A stretch of 64,000 bases of DNA from Mesobacillus subterraneus (GCF_020524355.2 NZ_CP129019.1:310001-374000), one strand, 5' to 3'; shown: positions 49,200 to 58,903, counted from the first letter of the stretch. Program-made: numbers and translations. Notes: a model not told the origin generated them from the sequence alone.

Positions 49200-49910
49200 A
49201 TGAATATTTTAAAAATATGGGCCAGACGCTCAGCAATGGCAGTTTTATTTTTTGCTGCTATAACTTCTACGTTCCATTCTATTTCGGGAGTTGAAGCTTC
49301 CACTGTATCTACATACGTCTTTGATAGGGCAGGAACTCAACAAGAGGATAGTTCAAGTACTGATCATAAAAAGAAATCCATAGGACTCGCTTTTAAGTTT
49401 CTTAAAAAGATATCTGACTTCAAAACTAAAATTTCTTCAAGTGAAAAGGTTGCCGGGAAGCAGCCGACTCTTGAAGAATCACTCAACTGGTCACAATACC
49501 CGACTAAGAAAATTGTAGCGACAGGCTATACAGCAGGTGTTGAATCGACAGGTAAAAACCCTGGGCATCCTGGGTATGGAATTACCTATTCAGGTGTAAA
49601 AGTTAAACGTGATTTATATTCAACTGTCGCGGCTGACTTAAACGTATTCCCGATTGGGACCATCCTTTTCATCCCGGGATATGGATTCGGTGTTGTTGCC
49701 GATAAAGGGGGCGCAATCAAGGGAAATAAAGTCGACCTTTACTATGATACCGTCAAGGATGTATATGAACAGTGGGGTAAAAAGACATTGGATGTATATG
49801 TAATTGAGAAGGGCAATGGCAAGCTGACAGAGGAAGATTTAAAATCCCTTAATGAGAATGAATCGATGCAGGTTTTCCGCCAGCAATATACAGGCGGAAA
49901 TAAATCATAA
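49200..49910 (+). CDS. yuiC: 3D-domain cell-wall protein YuiC
   Basis: A 236-residue exported protein: N-terminal signal segment ([19 protein letters not shown]), a charged linker and a C-terminal 3D domain of the MltA/Sps/YuiC lytic transglycosylase-like group. Key positions are visible: [38 protein letters not shown]. The conserved ADTGG reads ADKGG here, a substitution beside one of the three aspartates. The frame opens at 49179, but GGGAGGAG serves ATG 49200. Confidence 0.82.
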   Translation: MNILKIWARRSAMAVLFFAAITSTFHSISGVEASTVSTYVFDRAGTQQEDSSSTDHKKKSIGLAFKFLKKISDFKTKISSSEKVAGKQPTLEESLNWSQYPTKKIVATGYTAGVESTGKNPGHPGYGITYSGVKVKRDLYSTVAADLNVFPIGTILFIPGYGFGVVADKGGAIKGNKVDLYYDTVKDVYEQWGKKTLDVYVIEKGNGKLTEEDLKSLNENESMQVFRQQYTGGNKS

Positions 49911-49916
49911 AAGTTT

Positions 49917-49949
49917 AGGCACTTTCCTTGAATCGGAAAGTGCCTATTT
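49917..49949. terminator. Bidirectional terminator between yuiC and the convergent gene
   Basis: TAGGCACTTTCC, TTGAAT, GGAAAGTGCCTA. Confidence 0.85.
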
Positions 49950-49952
49950 AGT

Positions 49953-50720
49953 TCATCCATGGAGGAGTCGATGCAATTTTTCCAGGCCATCCAAAAGCCG
50001 TGGTGATGGACGGCAGTATAATTCTTCTTCGAGGATCAGGATGCGGTCATTTTTGACAGCATCAAGTTCCTCCCAGCCAGGCCTGTTTGTGATTAATTCC
50101 TTCTTCACCTTTTGCTTCCTGACACCAACCCAGGCGACGCAAATATAATCCGGATTTCGTGATTTTATATCGTCCCAGTCAGTCTGTACACTTGCGAGTT
50201 CAACGTCTTTAAAGACATTCTCGCCACCGGCAGCCTCGGACACTTCTGTCAGCCAGTTTATGCTTCCAGGAGTAAATACTGGTTTTGGCCACCATTCCCA
50301 GTAAAGCTTTGGGCTCCAATCTGCACTGGCACCTTCTTGCTTGATGTTCTCAAGCCTGCTCCTGAACCGGTTAGCTGCCTCCTTGCCGCGTTCAGGCATC
50401 TTCAAGGCATTGGCCGTTATCACTAAATCATTTTCAATATCGGCTAGCGATTGCGGATTTAATACAATATGCGGAATGTTACGAGCTACTAAACCTTCAA
50501 TATTCTTCTCCATCCCTGGAACGCTTAATGAGGCAAGAACGAGATCGGGCTTCAATTCCTCGACAAGGTCAAGGTTGATCGATAAATCCGGACCGAGCTG
50601 AGGAATTGATTTTACTGCTTCTGGCCAGTCTGAAAAATCATCGACTCCAACAAGAAGATTAGTCAGTCCCAAAAATTCCATGATTTCAGTATTGCTGGGA
50701 CATAGTGAAATGACTCTCAT
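49953..50720 (-). CDS. Cobalamin/iron-binding-fold protein without signal peptide
   Basis: A 255-residue protein with the two-lobed periplasmic-binding fold of BtuF/FhuD proteins (VISLCPSNTEIM, LKPDLVLASL, WEWWPKPVFTPG). It begins directly with the first beta strand and has no signal peptide or lipobox, so it should be cytoplasmic; no ABC permease is adjacent. Such stand-alone forms are annotated as cobalamin-binding proteins but the ligand is not proven. ATG 50720 follows AGGTG. Confidence 0.78.
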   Translation of the reverse strand: MRVISLCPSNTEIMEFLGLTNLLVGVDDFSDWPEAVKSIPQLGPDLSINLDLVEELKPDLVLASLSVPGMEKNIEGLVARNIPHIVLNPQSLADIENDLVITANALKMPERGKEAANRFRSRLENIKQEGASADWSPKLYWEWWPKPVFTPGSINWLTEVSEAAGGENVFKDVELASVQTDWDDIKSRNPDYICVAWVGVRKQKVKKELITNRPGWEELDAVKNDRILILEEELYCRPSPRLLDGLEKLHRLLHG

Positions 50721-50735
50721 TTAATTCACCTGCTT

Positions 50736-51209
50736 TTAAAATAAGTAGTGCAGCAGTAAGGTCAGGATGATACCTGTCAATCCTCCAAAAAACACTTCAA
50801 TCGGTTTGTGGCCGAGCAATTCTTTCAATTCTTTCTGTTTCTCTTTTTCAGGCTTAGCCTGCCAGCCTCTTGCTTCCTGTGCAAACCGGCCGAAGTCAGC
50901 TACAAGCTGGTTCAGGACGATGGCCTGCTCGCCTGCCTGCCTGCGGACCCCGGATGCGTCGAACATCGTGATAATCGCAAAAACAGCGGCAACCGCGAAA
51001 ACGGCTGAATTCAGCCCGGTTTCAAGCGCTACACCCGTAGCCAATGCTGTAACTGCAGCAGAGTGGGAACTAGGCATTCCGCCTGTGCTTGTCAAAAGCG
51101 ACCAGTCAATTTTCCTCGTCGCGATATATTGAATCGGGACCTTGACGAACTGCGCGAAAAAAATTGCAGCAAGTGAAGCCCATAATGGGAAATTCGTTAA
51201 TAATTCCAT
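50736..51209 (-). CDS. yuiD: Divergent PAP2-family membrane protein YuiD
   Basis: A 157-residue membrane protein of the divergent PAP2 family, with about four helices and the motif STGGMPSSHSA, which matches the second part of the acid phosphatase signature; FDASGVRRQAG follows. The substrate would be a lipid phosphate, but activity in this branch is unproven. ATG 51209 follows GGGGGGAAC. It lies 15 bases from the start of the gene at 50720 and reads in the same direction. Confidence 0.85.
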   Translation of the reverse strand: MELLTNFPLWASLAAIFFAQFVKVPIQYIATRKIDWSLLTSTGGMPSSHSAAVTALATGVALETGLNSAVFAVAAVFAIITMFDASGVRRQAGEQAIVLNQLVADFGRFAQEARGWQAKPEKEKQKELKELLGHKPIEVFFGGLTGIILTLLLHYLF

Positions 51210-51333
51210 GGCTGTTCCCCCCTATTATAAAAAAGTACCTCTTTAAGTAATACCCAAGTTCAATTATAACATTACAGCTATTTTTAAAGGTTTGATAAAA
51301 TAGTTCTTATACTTCAGGATTGAGGTGAGGGAT

Positions 51334-51711
51334 TTGACGGACTACCCTGATGAATATTACGAGTTCTTTATAAAATTCAACGAAGGGGACTATTATACCT
51401 GCCACGACTTGCTTGAAGATATGTGGATGACCGATAAAGGCAATCTGTTTTTAAAAGGCCTGTTGCAAATGAGTGTTGCCATTTACCACTACAGTTATGG
51501 GAATATTAAGGGAGCCCGGCTGATGATGCAGGCAGCACATGACTATTTGCAATCTTATCGCCCTGTCCACTGGGGGCTTGATTTGGAGAAGATTTATCCT
51601 TTCATTGAAGAGTGCCTTCAGACATTTCCTGTGGAACTGGATCGGGTTCCATATGAGGAAGTTGTGAACCTTCCCGAGCTTCCGTTGTTATTTGTGTATC
51701 TTGAAGATTGA
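51334..51711 (+). CDS. DUF309 family protein
   Basis: A 125-residue helical protein of the DUF309 family, with the typical EGDYYTCHDLLEDMWM pattern (HxLLE) and LKGLLQMSVAIYHY. Function unknown. GAGGTGAGGG serves TTG 51334; GTG 51325 overlaps that site. It is divergent from yuiD. Confidence 0.8.
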   Translation: MTDYPDEYYEFFIKFNEGDYYTCHDLLEDMWMTDKGNLFLKGLLQMSVAIYHYSYGNIKGARLMMQAAHDYLQSYRPVHWGLDLEKIYPFIEECLQTFPVELDRVPYEEVVNLPELPLLFVYLED

Positions 51712-51826
51712 TATGGGCGTTATTTAATAATGAGTGTGAAGAAAGAAATGGCCTGTAATGTTAGGAAGTCGAAATATTTTAAGAGTTTCGCTATAATGAA
51801 CTTATAACTTTGTAGGGGTGAATGAT

Positions 51827-53335
51827 TTGTTTAAAGTTAATGATCAATTTAATTTATCAAACAGCCATGATTGCCTGGTGATTGGCTTGTTCAACAAACC
51901 GTCTGGACTTGAAGGTGCCGTTGGCGAAGCGGACCAGCTTTTTGACGGCCAGCTGACAGAACTAGTTAAAAGCGGGGATATTTCAACTAAGAAAAAAGCG
52001 ATCTCAAAGATACATACTTTCGGTAAAATCGGTGCAAGAAAAGTATATTTTGTCGGACTTGGGCATGAAAAAGAATACAATTTCGAAACATTAAGAGATG
52101 CATTAGGCCGCTTGTTCAAAACTGCGAAGAAAGAAAAATGGACGGAAGCAGCCGTTCTTTTAGATACTTTTACGAGCGAGAAGGTCGAGCTCAATGACGC
52201 CGCGCATGCTTTAGGTGAAGCGTTACCGATGGCTACATATGAGTTCGAAGGCTATAAGCAAAAATCAAACGAGCCTGAAAAGCGAATCGAAAGCCTGACA
52301 GTATACAGCGCAGACGAAGATGGCGAAGTGGAAGCAGCAGTTGAGGTTGGCTATGTTTTCGGCAAGGGGACGAATTCGGCACGTACACTCGTAAATACTC
52401 CTGGAAACCTGCTGACTGCTACAGACATGGCTGAATATGCGATGAAACTGGCAGAGACATATGAATTTGAAGCAGAAATTTTAGAAAAAGAAGAAATGGA
52501 AAAGCTCGGCATGGGCGCGCTTCTTGCGGTCAACCAGGGATCTTCAGAACCGCCAAAAATGATCGTCCTTAAATACCAGGGCAAGGAAGAGTGGAAGGAT
52601 GTCATTGGCCTTGTCGGCAAGGGCATCACGTTTGATACAGGCGGTTACTCCATCAAAACAAAAGCTGGCATCGTCGGTATGAAGTCCGATATGGGCGGTG
52701 CAGCAGCGGTGCTTGGGGCAATGGAGATCATCGGTGAGCTGAAGCCTGAGCAAAATGTCGTAGCGGTAATTCCATCAACAGACAATATGATCAGCGGCAC
52801 AGCATTCAAGCCGGATGATGTCATCACGTCAATGAGCGGCAAGACGATTGAAGTATTGAACACAGATGCAGAAGGACGTCTCGTGCTTGCTGACGCTATG
52901 ACTTATGCGAAGCATCATGGTGCGAACTATCTAGTAGATATTGCAACCCTGACTGGCGGGGTCATTACCGCGTTAGGTCTGCATACATCCGGAGCATTGA
53001 CGAACAACGAAGAGTTTTTTGAACAAGTGCTGGAGGCTTCATATGAATCCGGTGAGCCAATTTGGCGCCTGCCATTGTTCGAGCGCGATATTGAACGTGT
53101 ACGCGGCAGCAAAATCGCCGACCTGAATAATTCTCCAGGCGCAGAAGGCCATGCAATCATGGGCGGAGCGTTTGTCGGTGAATTTGCCGAAGGCACTCCA
53201 TGGGTGCACCTCGACATCGCCGGAACAGCGACCACAAGCAAAGAATACGACCTTGTCCCATCTGGCGCAACCGGTGTCATGGCGCGCACACTGGCATTGC
53301 TGGTCGAAAGATTTGAAACAGGAGATAAAGAATAA
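51827..53335 (+). CDS. pepA: Leucyl aminopeptidase (M17, PepA family)
   Basis: A 502-residue cytosolic aminopeptidase with two metal ions. The metal and catalytic motifs are [14 protein letters not shown], and [13 protein letters not shown], the M17 signature. The N-terminal ~170 residues are the hexamer-type domain. It corresponds to B. subtilis YuiE. GTG 51818 also opens the frame, but TAGGGGTG is properly spaced for TTG 51827. Role in peptide turnover. Confidence 0.92.
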   Translation: MFKVNDQFNLSNSHDCLVIGLFNKPSGLEGAVGEADQLFDGQLTELVKSGDISTKKKAISKIHTFGKIGARKVYFVGLGHEKEYNFETLRDALGRLFKTAKKEKWTEAAVLLDTFTSEKVELNDAAHALGEALPMATYEFEGYKQKSNEPEKRIESLTVYSADEDGEVEAAVEVGYVFGKGTNSARTLVNTPGNLLTATDMAEYAMKLAETYEFEAEILEKEEMEKLGMGALLAVNQGSSEPPKMIVLKYQGKEEWKDVIGLVGKGITFDTGGYSIKTKAGIVGMKSDMGGAAAVLGAMEIIGELKPEQNVVAVIPSTDNMISGTAFKPDDVITSMSGKTIEVLNTDAEGRLVLADAMTYAKHHGANYLVDIATLTGGVITALGLHTSGALTNNEEFFEQVLEASYESGEPIWRLPLFERDIERVRGSKIADLNNSPGAEGHAIMGGAFVGEFAEGTPWVHLDIAGTATTSKEYDLVPSGATGVMARTLALLVERFETGDKE

Positions 53336-53348
53336 GCTGAGTTTGATT

Positions 53349-53382
53349 ACCTCAAAGCCTGAGCGGCTTTGGGGTTTTTAAG
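53349..53382 (+). terminator. Intrinsic terminator after pepA
   Basis: CCTCAAAGCC, TGAGC, GGCTTTGGGG, T run. Confidence 0.85.
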
Positions 53383-53444
53383 TTTTCAGGTAATGCAAAC
53401 AGAGAGAAGGGTTTGGTCTAGACTGAATAGAGTTTACTGAAGGT

Positions 53445-54095
53445 ACACTCCGAGTTCTGACAAAACCAAGTAGCGTCCGTAGAGTTTTGTCTCTGAAGGT
53501 GCCTTAGGTTCAGACAAAACTAGGTCACGCCATTGGAGTTTTGTCCGAAGGTGCCTAAGGTTCGGGCAAAAACGAGGTTTCTCCAGTGGGATTTTGTCCG
53601 AAGATGCCTTAGGTTCGGACAAAACACAGTCACATCAGAAGGATTTTGTCTGAAGTAGCCCAGGGTTCAGACAAAACGAGGTCACGCCATTGGAGTTTTG
53701 TCCGAAGATGCCTAAGGTTCAGACAAAACACAGTCACATCAGAAGGATTTTGTCTGAAGTAGCCCAGGGTTCAGACAAAACGAGGTCACGCCAGAGGAGT
53801 TTTGTCCGAAGATGCCTAAGGTTCAGACAAAACACAGTCACATCAGAAGGATTTTGTCTGAAGTAGTCCAGGGTTCAGACAAAACGAGGTCACGCCAGAG
53901 GAGTTTTGTCCGAAGATGCCTAAGGTTCAGACAAAGCACAGTCACATCAGAAGGATTTTGTCTGAAGTAGTCCAGGGTTCAGACAAAACGAGGTCACGCC
54001 AGAGGAGTTTTGTCCGAAGATGCCTAAGGTTCAGACAAAGCACAGTCACATCAGAAGGATTTTGTCTGAAGTAGTCCAGGGTTCAGACAAAAAGC
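53445..54095. repeat. Tandem array, about 12 units of 52 bp in 104-bp pairs, TTTTGTCCGAA / TTCAGACAAAA arms
   Basis: Each unit is TTTTGTCCGAA, an 11-base spacer (GATGCCTAAGG), TTCAGACAAAA, and a 19-base segment. Two unit types alternate in the right half (CGAGGTCACGCCAGAGGAG and CACAGTCACATCAGAAGGA), making a 104-bp higher-order repeat. The arms are the same as those of the 8.2 kb array; the spacers are unrelated to it. No gene is supported within 53400-54120. Confidence 0.95.
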
Positions 54096-54126
54096 ACAAC
54101 CATATCCAAAAACTATTAAAAACCTA

Positions 54127-54160
54127 TTGACATAAAAAACAAATCTATGATAATTTAATA
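54127..54160 (+). promoter_or_regulatory. Candidate promoter of yuiF
   Basis: TTGACA (54127-54132) with GATAAT 16 bases further on. The TSS would lie about 75 bases before the gene. Confidence 0.5.
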
Positions 54161-54232
54161 CTTGTCATTTTAATTCTCTACCAATTTACCATGCTAAAGT
54201 AAGATATATAAACACCGAGAGGAGCACTCATC

Positions 54233-55546
54233 ATGAATGCAGTTGTTATTGCAGTACTGGCAATGCTGATCCTTAGTTTGCTTCGCGTCAATGTTGTGTT
54301 GGCATTGATTGCTGGAGCGCTGATTGGCGGACTGACAGGCGGCTTGAGTATAGAGAAGACGATTGAAGTATTTTCAGGAGGGCTTGGCGGCAGTGCCGAG
54401 GTTGCGCTAAGTTACGCGCTGCTAGGAGGATTCGCTGTTGCTATTTCCACGACTGGCTTGCCCAATCTGCTGGTTGACTGGATGATTGGCATGATAGGCA
54501 AAAATGGAGAGTCGAAAGCAAAGACGTATTCTAAGGCGATTATTGTCATCTTGATCTTAATGATGGCGATTTTCTCACAAAACCTGATTCCGATCCATAT
54601 CGCGTTTATTCCGATTTTAATTCCACCGTTGTTGATTGTCTTCAACGAGCTGAAAATTGACCGTCGCTTAATTGCTTCCGTGTTGACGTTCGGGCTGACG
54701 GCACCTTATATTTTGCTTCCAGTTGGGTTTGGCGGGATTTTTCACGACATCCTGGCTACGAACATGGCTGACAGCGGAATGGAAATCGATATGGGAGACA
54801 TCCCGACAGCGATGCTGCTGCCTGTTGCTGGCCTTGTTGTTGGATTATTGATCGCGATTTTTGTATCATACCGAAAGCCAAGAACCTACGAGGATTATCA
54901 AGTGGTTCAGGTCGAGAAAAGTGAGTATTCCAAAGTTGGGATCATTTTTTCAATCGTGGCAATTATTGCAGCGCTTGCTGCACAGCTTTATTTTGGATCC
55001 ATGATTATCGGTGCATTGGCAGGGATCCTAGTCGTGTACGTCAGCGGAGCAATCAAGTGGCGTGACGCAGATAATCTTCTAACAGAAGGCATGAAGATGA
55101 TGGCATTCATCGGATTCGTCATGCTTGCTGCTTTCGGTTTTGCTGATGTTCTTAAAGAAACCGGAGACGTTGAAACACTTGTAGCACAGGCAGCTGATAC
55201 AATTGGCAATAATAAAGCCCTTGGCGCGTTGGCAATGCTTGTTGTAGGACTTTTGGTTACAATGGGAATCGGTTCATCCTTTTCAACGATTCCAATCATT
55301 GCTACGATTTTTGTGCCTCTAAGCCTTCAATTGGGCTTCAGTCCGATGGCTACGATTGCGATTGTAGGAACGGCTGCTGCACTTGGTGACGCAGGATCAC
55401 CGGCATCTGACAGTACACTTGGGCCTACCGCTGGTTTGAATGCTGATACTCAGCACAACCACATTTGGGATACGGTTGTTCCGACATTTGTACACTACAA
55501 TATTCCGTTGATCATTTTCGGCTGGATTGCCGCAATGGTTCTATAA
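54233..55546 (+). CDS. yuiF: NhaC/IT-superfamily membrane transporter YuiF
   Basis: A 437-residue polytopic protein with about 11-12 hydrophobic segments, similar to YuiF, classed with Na+/H+ antiporter-like amino acid carriers. Landmarks are [39 protein letters not shown] and [17 protein letters not shown]. Unlike the lysine-regulated paralogue at 21 kb, no riboswitch precedes it. Substrate unknown. ATG 54233 follows GAGAGGAGC. Confidence 0.82.
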   Translation: MNAVVIAVLAMLILSLLRVNVVLALIAGALIGGLTGGLSIEKTIEVFSGGLGGSAEVALSYALLGGFAVAISTTGLPNLLVDWMIGMIGKNGESKAKTYSKAIIVILILMMAIFSQNLIPIHIAFIPILIPPLLIVFNELKIDRRLIASVLTFGLTAPYILLPVGFGGIFHDILATNMADSGMEIDMGDIPTAMLLPVAGLVVGLLIAIFVSYRKPRTYEDYQVVQVEKSEYSKVGIIFSIVAIIAALAAQLYFGSMIIGALAGILVVYVSGAIKWRDADNLLTEGMKMMAFIGFVMLAAFGFADVLKETGDVETLVAQAADTIGNNKALGALAMLVVGLLVTMGIGSSFSTIPIIATIFVPLSLQLGFSPMATIAIVGTAAALGDAGSPASDSTLGPTAGLNADTQHNHIWDTVVPTFVHYNIPLIIFGWIAAMVL

Positions 55547-55561
55547 GTTCGGAATAGCTAT

Positions 55562-55598
55562 AGCCGTCTTGCTCTTTGGGCAGGGCGGCTTTGTTTAT
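55562..55598 (+). terminator. Intrinsic terminator after yuiF
   Basis: AGCCGTCTTGC / GGCAGGGCGGCT with wobble pairs and following T. Confidence 0.7.
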
Positions 55599-55629
55599 TT
55601 TAAAATAGAATTTCGGTAGGATAATAAGA

Positions 55630-55790
55630 AAAGCGCAAGCGCCTTGGTCAGCTCCGACAAGCGCTGGAGGGCCTGACAGTGAAGGCGTTCTTTGACTTCA
55701 TAGGACCGAAGCGACTCGAGGAGTTAGGAGCCGCAGCTAGACATGCGTCTCGAGGAGCTAGGCGCTGGAGCTAGACACTAATCTAAGAGT
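55630..55790 (-). repeat. Dispersed element, inverted orientation
   Basis: AAAAGCGCAAGCGCCTTGG at the left and AGGCGCTGGAGCTAGACAC at the right: the reverse complement of the 24.5 kb copy, with the doubled CTCGAG segment. It is the only clear copy in this orientation. Confidence 0.9.
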
Positions 55791-55833
55791 TCTATACCTT
55801 CTTTCTTATATAATAAAAAGGGGTGATCAAATC

Positions 55834-56430
55834 ATGTATTTTGGAAGAGCGCGTAAAAAGGGCCCATCGGACAGAGTCCCGCCGAACCAAAATGTTACGA
55901 CCTCTTTTCCTGTCCTGCATTATGGCAATGTGCCATATTATAAGAATCTCGATGATTGGACCTTGAAGATTTTTGGTCTTGTAGAAAATGAAGTGGTACT
56001 ACGATACAAAGACTTAATGGCTATGCCGCAGACGACCTCAGGCAATGACATCCACTGTGTGACTGGCTGGTCAAAGCTGGACAATGTCTGGGAGGGGATA
56101 TCCACTCAGGACTTGGTCAGGCTGGCCAGTCCAAAGGAAACAGCTAAATATGTCATTCTTCATGCTGAGGAAAATTGGACGACAAATCTTCCCATTGAGG
56201 ATTTTCTTAAGGAGACAAGTCTGTTAGCCCATTCCCATAACGGGGAAAAGCTTACCCCGGAACATGGTTATCCATTGAGAGCAGTCATTCCACATCTATA
56301 CTTCTGGAAGAGTGCAAAATGGGTCAGAGGAATTGAATTTTCATCCGAAAACCTGCCTGGTTTCTGGGAAGAGAATGGCTACCATATGTATGGAGATCCA
56401 TGGAAGGAACAGCGGATGACCTGGGACTAG
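55834..56430 (+). CDS. Molybdopterin-dependent oxidoreductase, sulfite oxidase-like (YuiH type)
   Basis: A 198-residue protein that contains only the molybdopterin domain of the sulfite oxidase family. The Mo-ligand cysteine is in DIHCVTGWS (about C75), and HGYPLRAVIPHLYFWKSAKWV matches the pterin-binding loop (given as HGYPLRAVIP). It has no heme, dimerisation domain or Tat signal, so it is probably cytoplasmic with an unknown electron partner. Length and context match B. subtilis YuiH. ATG 55834 follows AAAGGGGTG. Confidence 0.82.
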   Translation: MYFGRARKKGPSDRVPPNQNVTTSFPVLHYGNVPYYKNLDDWTLKIFGLVENEVVLRYKDLMAMPQTTSGNDIHCVTGWSKLDNVWEGISTQDLVRLASPKETAKYVILHAEENWTTNLPIEDFLKETSLLAHSHNGEKLTPEHGYPLRAVIPHLYFWKSAKWVRGIEFSSENLPGFWEENGYHMYGDPWKEQRMTWD

Positions 56431-56524
56431 GCTTTTTTTCTACTGTAGTGGACAAACGCCCATTCAACCCCCTCACTTTTTGCATATGAAGTAATATAGG
56501 CAAATATATGAGGGAGGTAGCTTG

Positions 56525-56719
56525 ATGTATAGAAGAAGACCATATTATGGTGGCAGACGCCCATTTGGTTTTGGCTTTGGAGGCCCTTTTGTTGGAGGAG
56601 TACTCGGAGTCCTTTTAGGCAGCGCACTATTGTATCAGCGTCCATATGGTTACGGTTACGGCGGTTTCCCGCCTTACGGTTATGGATCCGGATATGGAGG
56701 TTATCCGTATTATTACTAA
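56525..56719 (+). CDS. Small Gly/Tyr-rich protein
   Basis: A 64-residue protein: a basic N-terminus (YRRRPYYGGRRPFG), a hydrophobic glycine-rich centre (GGVLGVLLGSALLY) and a Tyr/Gly/Pro tail with YGYGGFPPYGYGSGYGG. This composition is common among small spore coat or envelope proteins of Bacillaceae, but no function can be assigned. ATG 56525 follows GGGAGGTAG, and a terminator comes after it. Confidence 0.75.
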   Translation: MYRRRPYYGGRRPFGFGFGGPFVGGVLGVLLGSALLYQRPYGYGYGGFPPYGYGSGYGGYPYYY

Positions 56720-56736
56720 ATGAAAAACAAATGACA

Positions 56737-56772
56737 TAGCCGCTGTTCAGAGTGAACATCGGCTTTTTTTTA
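56737..56772 (+). terminator. Intrinsic terminator after the Gly/Tyr-rich gene
   Basis: AGCCGCTGTTCA / TGAACATCGGCT with one mismatch, then eight T. Confidence 0.8.
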
Positions 56773-56804
56773 TGAGATGAGAAGGTATATTTCACTTCGA
56801 GAAT

Positions 56805-56996
56805 TGTCCAACTCCAGCGCCTAGCCCCTCGAGTCGCTTCAGTCCGTCCAATGAAGTCAAAGAACAACTTCACCGGTGTCCGTCCAATGAAGTCAAAGAA
56901 CAACTTCACCGGTGTCCGTCCAATGAAGTCAAAGAACGACTTCACCGGTCCGCCCTCCAGCGCTTGTCGGGGCTGACCAAGGCGTTTGCGCTTTTC
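56805..56996 (+). repeat. Dispersed element with internal triplication
   Basis: GTCCAACTCCAGCGCC start and GGCGTTTGCGCTTTTC end. The central hairpin module (CCGTCCAATGAAGTCAAAG, AACAACTTCACCGGT) is repeated three times in tandem. The element ends immediately at the stop codon of the next gene. Confidence 0.9.
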
Positions 56997-57344
56997 TTAT
57001 TCCCACCTCAACTGCGTGATGATATGACAGCATTCCTTGTCCCCTGCATAATCCACGAAGTTCATTGTGATTCCATCTGGGTTATACGTGATTTTTGGCT
57101 TTTTCTTAATGCCTGTTGATTGGATTATTCTTTCTACTTCCTTTTGGTTTGATTGCTGGGCGGCAGCCATTAATTCACTGGAATAAGAATCCGAGGAAGT
57201 TATTTTGGACATCACAAGGTTTGCGTCTTCCATCAGGGAAATTGCTTTAGCAGCGGAAGTTCTGAATAGTGTTGCATTCACTTCTGGATACGGACGATCA
57301 GAGTCAGTCCCAACCCTATTTTGATGAAAAAATAAACAATGCAT
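56997..57344 (-). CDS. Small protein of unknown function, possibly YuzC-like spore protein
   Basis: A 115-residue soluble protein. A YPEVNATLFRTSAAKAISLMEDA region is followed by two predicted helices, then AAQQSNQKEVERIIQSTGI, a Pro-Asp-Gly motif (YNPDGITMNF) and a Cys pair. The pattern recalls the YuzC-type small spore coat proteins, but I am not certain. ATG 57344 follows AAAGGGGTAG. Its stop codon touches the dispersed element. Confidence 0.65.
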   Translation of the reverse strand: MHCLFFHQNRVGTDSDRPYPEVNATLFRTSAAKAISLMEDANLVMSKITSSDSYSSELMAAAQQSNQKEVERIIQSTGIKKKPKITYNPDGITMNFVDYAGDKECCHIITQLRWE

Positions 57345-57546
57345 AAGTAGCTACCCCTTTCTTATGGGTAAGTTTTAGACCTTTTTCAATGTATGAACAT
57401 AAATCTCTAAGTATGAGGATTGAAAAAGCCAAAAGCAGTTCAATAATGAAAAAAAGAGGGTAAATAGGGCAGTAGGGAGAATTGTTATACATATTAACTT
57501 CTATTGTGAAATAGAATCGGACCAAGGCGGAAAAAGGGGGAGAACC

Positions 57547-58179
57547 ATGGATCTGGAGATGGTCATCAATGTTATTGAAGATAATGGCTATTTGGGTTTA
57601 TTTTTATGGTTATGGTTCGGGGTTTTCGTCATTCCTGTTCCCAATGAGGTTATTTTGATGACTGTGGGTCTCGCTTCATCCAAGGGAGCCTTGAACCCCA
57701 TTCTTGCATTTTTGGTTACATACATGGGCATCTCTGCAGCCTTTAGCTCCAGCTACCTGCTGGGGAGGCTGATTGGAACTAGACTGCTTCGAATGTTGGA
57801 GAAAAAGAAGCGTTTCGCGAATTCAATTGAATCTGCAATGAAGCTGATGGAGAAATATCATGCATTTTCATTGTCGTTGAGTTGTTTTGCTCCTGGAGTC
57901 CGATACTTGGTGCCATTGCTTTACGGATTCAGTCGACTTCCGTTTAAAACCTTTGCTCTATTTGCCTATAGTGGTGCATTCGTATGGGTTTCAATTATTT
58001 TTGTGCTAGGGTATTTGTTTGGAGATAAAATGGATATAGTCATGAAGTACAATAAAGAATTTTGGCTGGTCGCACTTGCTTTAGCGATGATCAGCATCAT
58101 CTTCGTGTACCGGAGGAAAAAAATAAGGGCTGCAGCTGTTTCAGAAGAAATAATTCTTCAGGAAGGGCAGCAAAAATGA
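57547..58179 (+). CDS. DedA-family membrane protein
   Basis: A 210-residue membrane protein of the DedA (SNARE-associated/VTT) family, with 4-5 hydrophobic helices, the early PVPNEVILMTVG segment and FAPGVRYLVPLLYG, where DedA proteins have their conserved G-x-R-x3-P motif. Relatives flip lipids such as undecaprenyl phosphate or phosphatidylethanolamine; the substrate here is unknown. ATG 57547 follows AAAGGGGGAG. Confidence 0.88.
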   Translation: MDLEMVINVIEDNGYLGLFLWLWFGVFVIPVPNEVILMTVGLASSKGALNPILAFLVTYMGISAAFSSSYLLGRLIGTRLLRMLEKKKRFANSIESAMKLMEKYHAFSLSLSCFAPGVRYLVPLLYGFSRLPFKTFALFAYSGAFVWVSIIFVLGYLFGDKMDIVMKYNKEFWLVALALAMISIIFVYRRKKIRAAAVSEEIILQEGQQK

Positions 58180-58201
58180 CCCTTTCTGAAAAAACACTAT
58201 A

Positions 58202-58414
58202 TTACTTTTTAATGCTAGAGTAGCTTGACAGGCTAAAATTCATTTCGATTTTCGAAAAAATCGATCGCTCCAAGGACAATATGTGAATTCCAAAACCGAA
58301 TAAAGTATTGGAAACCATTTTATCGATTTTGCGATTTTGTTTCGCAGCGTAACCAACTGCTGTAACAGCAGCTCCTAACACCCCAGCAATGATGCCTTCA
58401 CGAATTGTGTTCAT
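58202..58414 (-). CDS. Small protein with glycine/alanine-rich helix
   Basis: A 70-residue protein with one hydrophobic segment (IIAGVLGAAVTAVGYAA) followed by a basic KQNRKIDK and a hydrophilic tail. The ATG at 58414 has GAGGTGATC upstream, which makes translation plausible. I do not recognise the family. Convergent with dedA, divergent from yuxO. Confidence 0.6.
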   Translation of the reverse strand: MNTIREGIIAGVLGAAVTAVGYAAKQNRKIDKMVSNTLFGFGIHILSLERSIFSKIEMNFSLSSYSSIKK

Positions 58415-58516
58415 ATGGATCACCTCATTTGAATGATGCGTCCTTTTGCTAAGAAAAGTAATAGTTTCCCTTGAGTTCGTCATAATCAGTTTGCTAAATA
58501 CTAGGAGGTAATAAAA

Positions 58517-58903
58517 TTGGAACTGAATAAAACACTGCTTGGCTCACTTGGAATAGAAATAACAGAACTGCAAAAAGGTAAGGTTGTCGCAACAATGCCT
58601 GTGGATGACCGTACAAGACAGCCATTTGGCCTGCTGCACGGCGGTGCGTCTGTAGCCCTGGCAGAAACAGTCGCCAGCGTTGGATCATTCGAGCTAGTCG
58701 ACAAGGAAAACGAAGTAGTGGTCGGCCTAGAAATCAATGCGAACCATATAAGAGCAAAAAAGGACGGACTGGTTACAGCTGTAGGCACTGTTCTCCACCA
58801 GGGAAAAACAACCATGGTTTGGGATATCAAAATCACCGATGAAGAAGAAAAGCTTGTTTGCGTCTCCAGATGTACGATCGCCGTCATAAAACGCAAAAAA
58901 TGA
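58517..58903 (+). CDS. yuxO: Hotdog-fold thioesterase YuxO (PaaI family)
   Basis: A 128-residue hotdog thioesterase with the PaaI-type motif GLLHGGASVALAETVAS, in which the acidic residue after the helix is catalytic, and GLEINANHIRAKKDG later. It hydrolyses an acyl-CoA; the menaquinone pathway DHNA-CoA is a candidate for this group but not demonstrated. TTG 58517 follows AGGAGGTAAT. yuxO next to mrp matches B. subtilis, here with an insertion. Confidence 0.87.
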   Translation: MELNKTLLGSLGIEITELQKGKVVATMPVDDRTRQPFGLLHGGASVALAETVASVGSFELVDKENEVVVGLEINANHIRAKKDGLVTAVGTVLHQGKTTMVWDIKITDEEEKLVCVSRCTIAVIKRKK

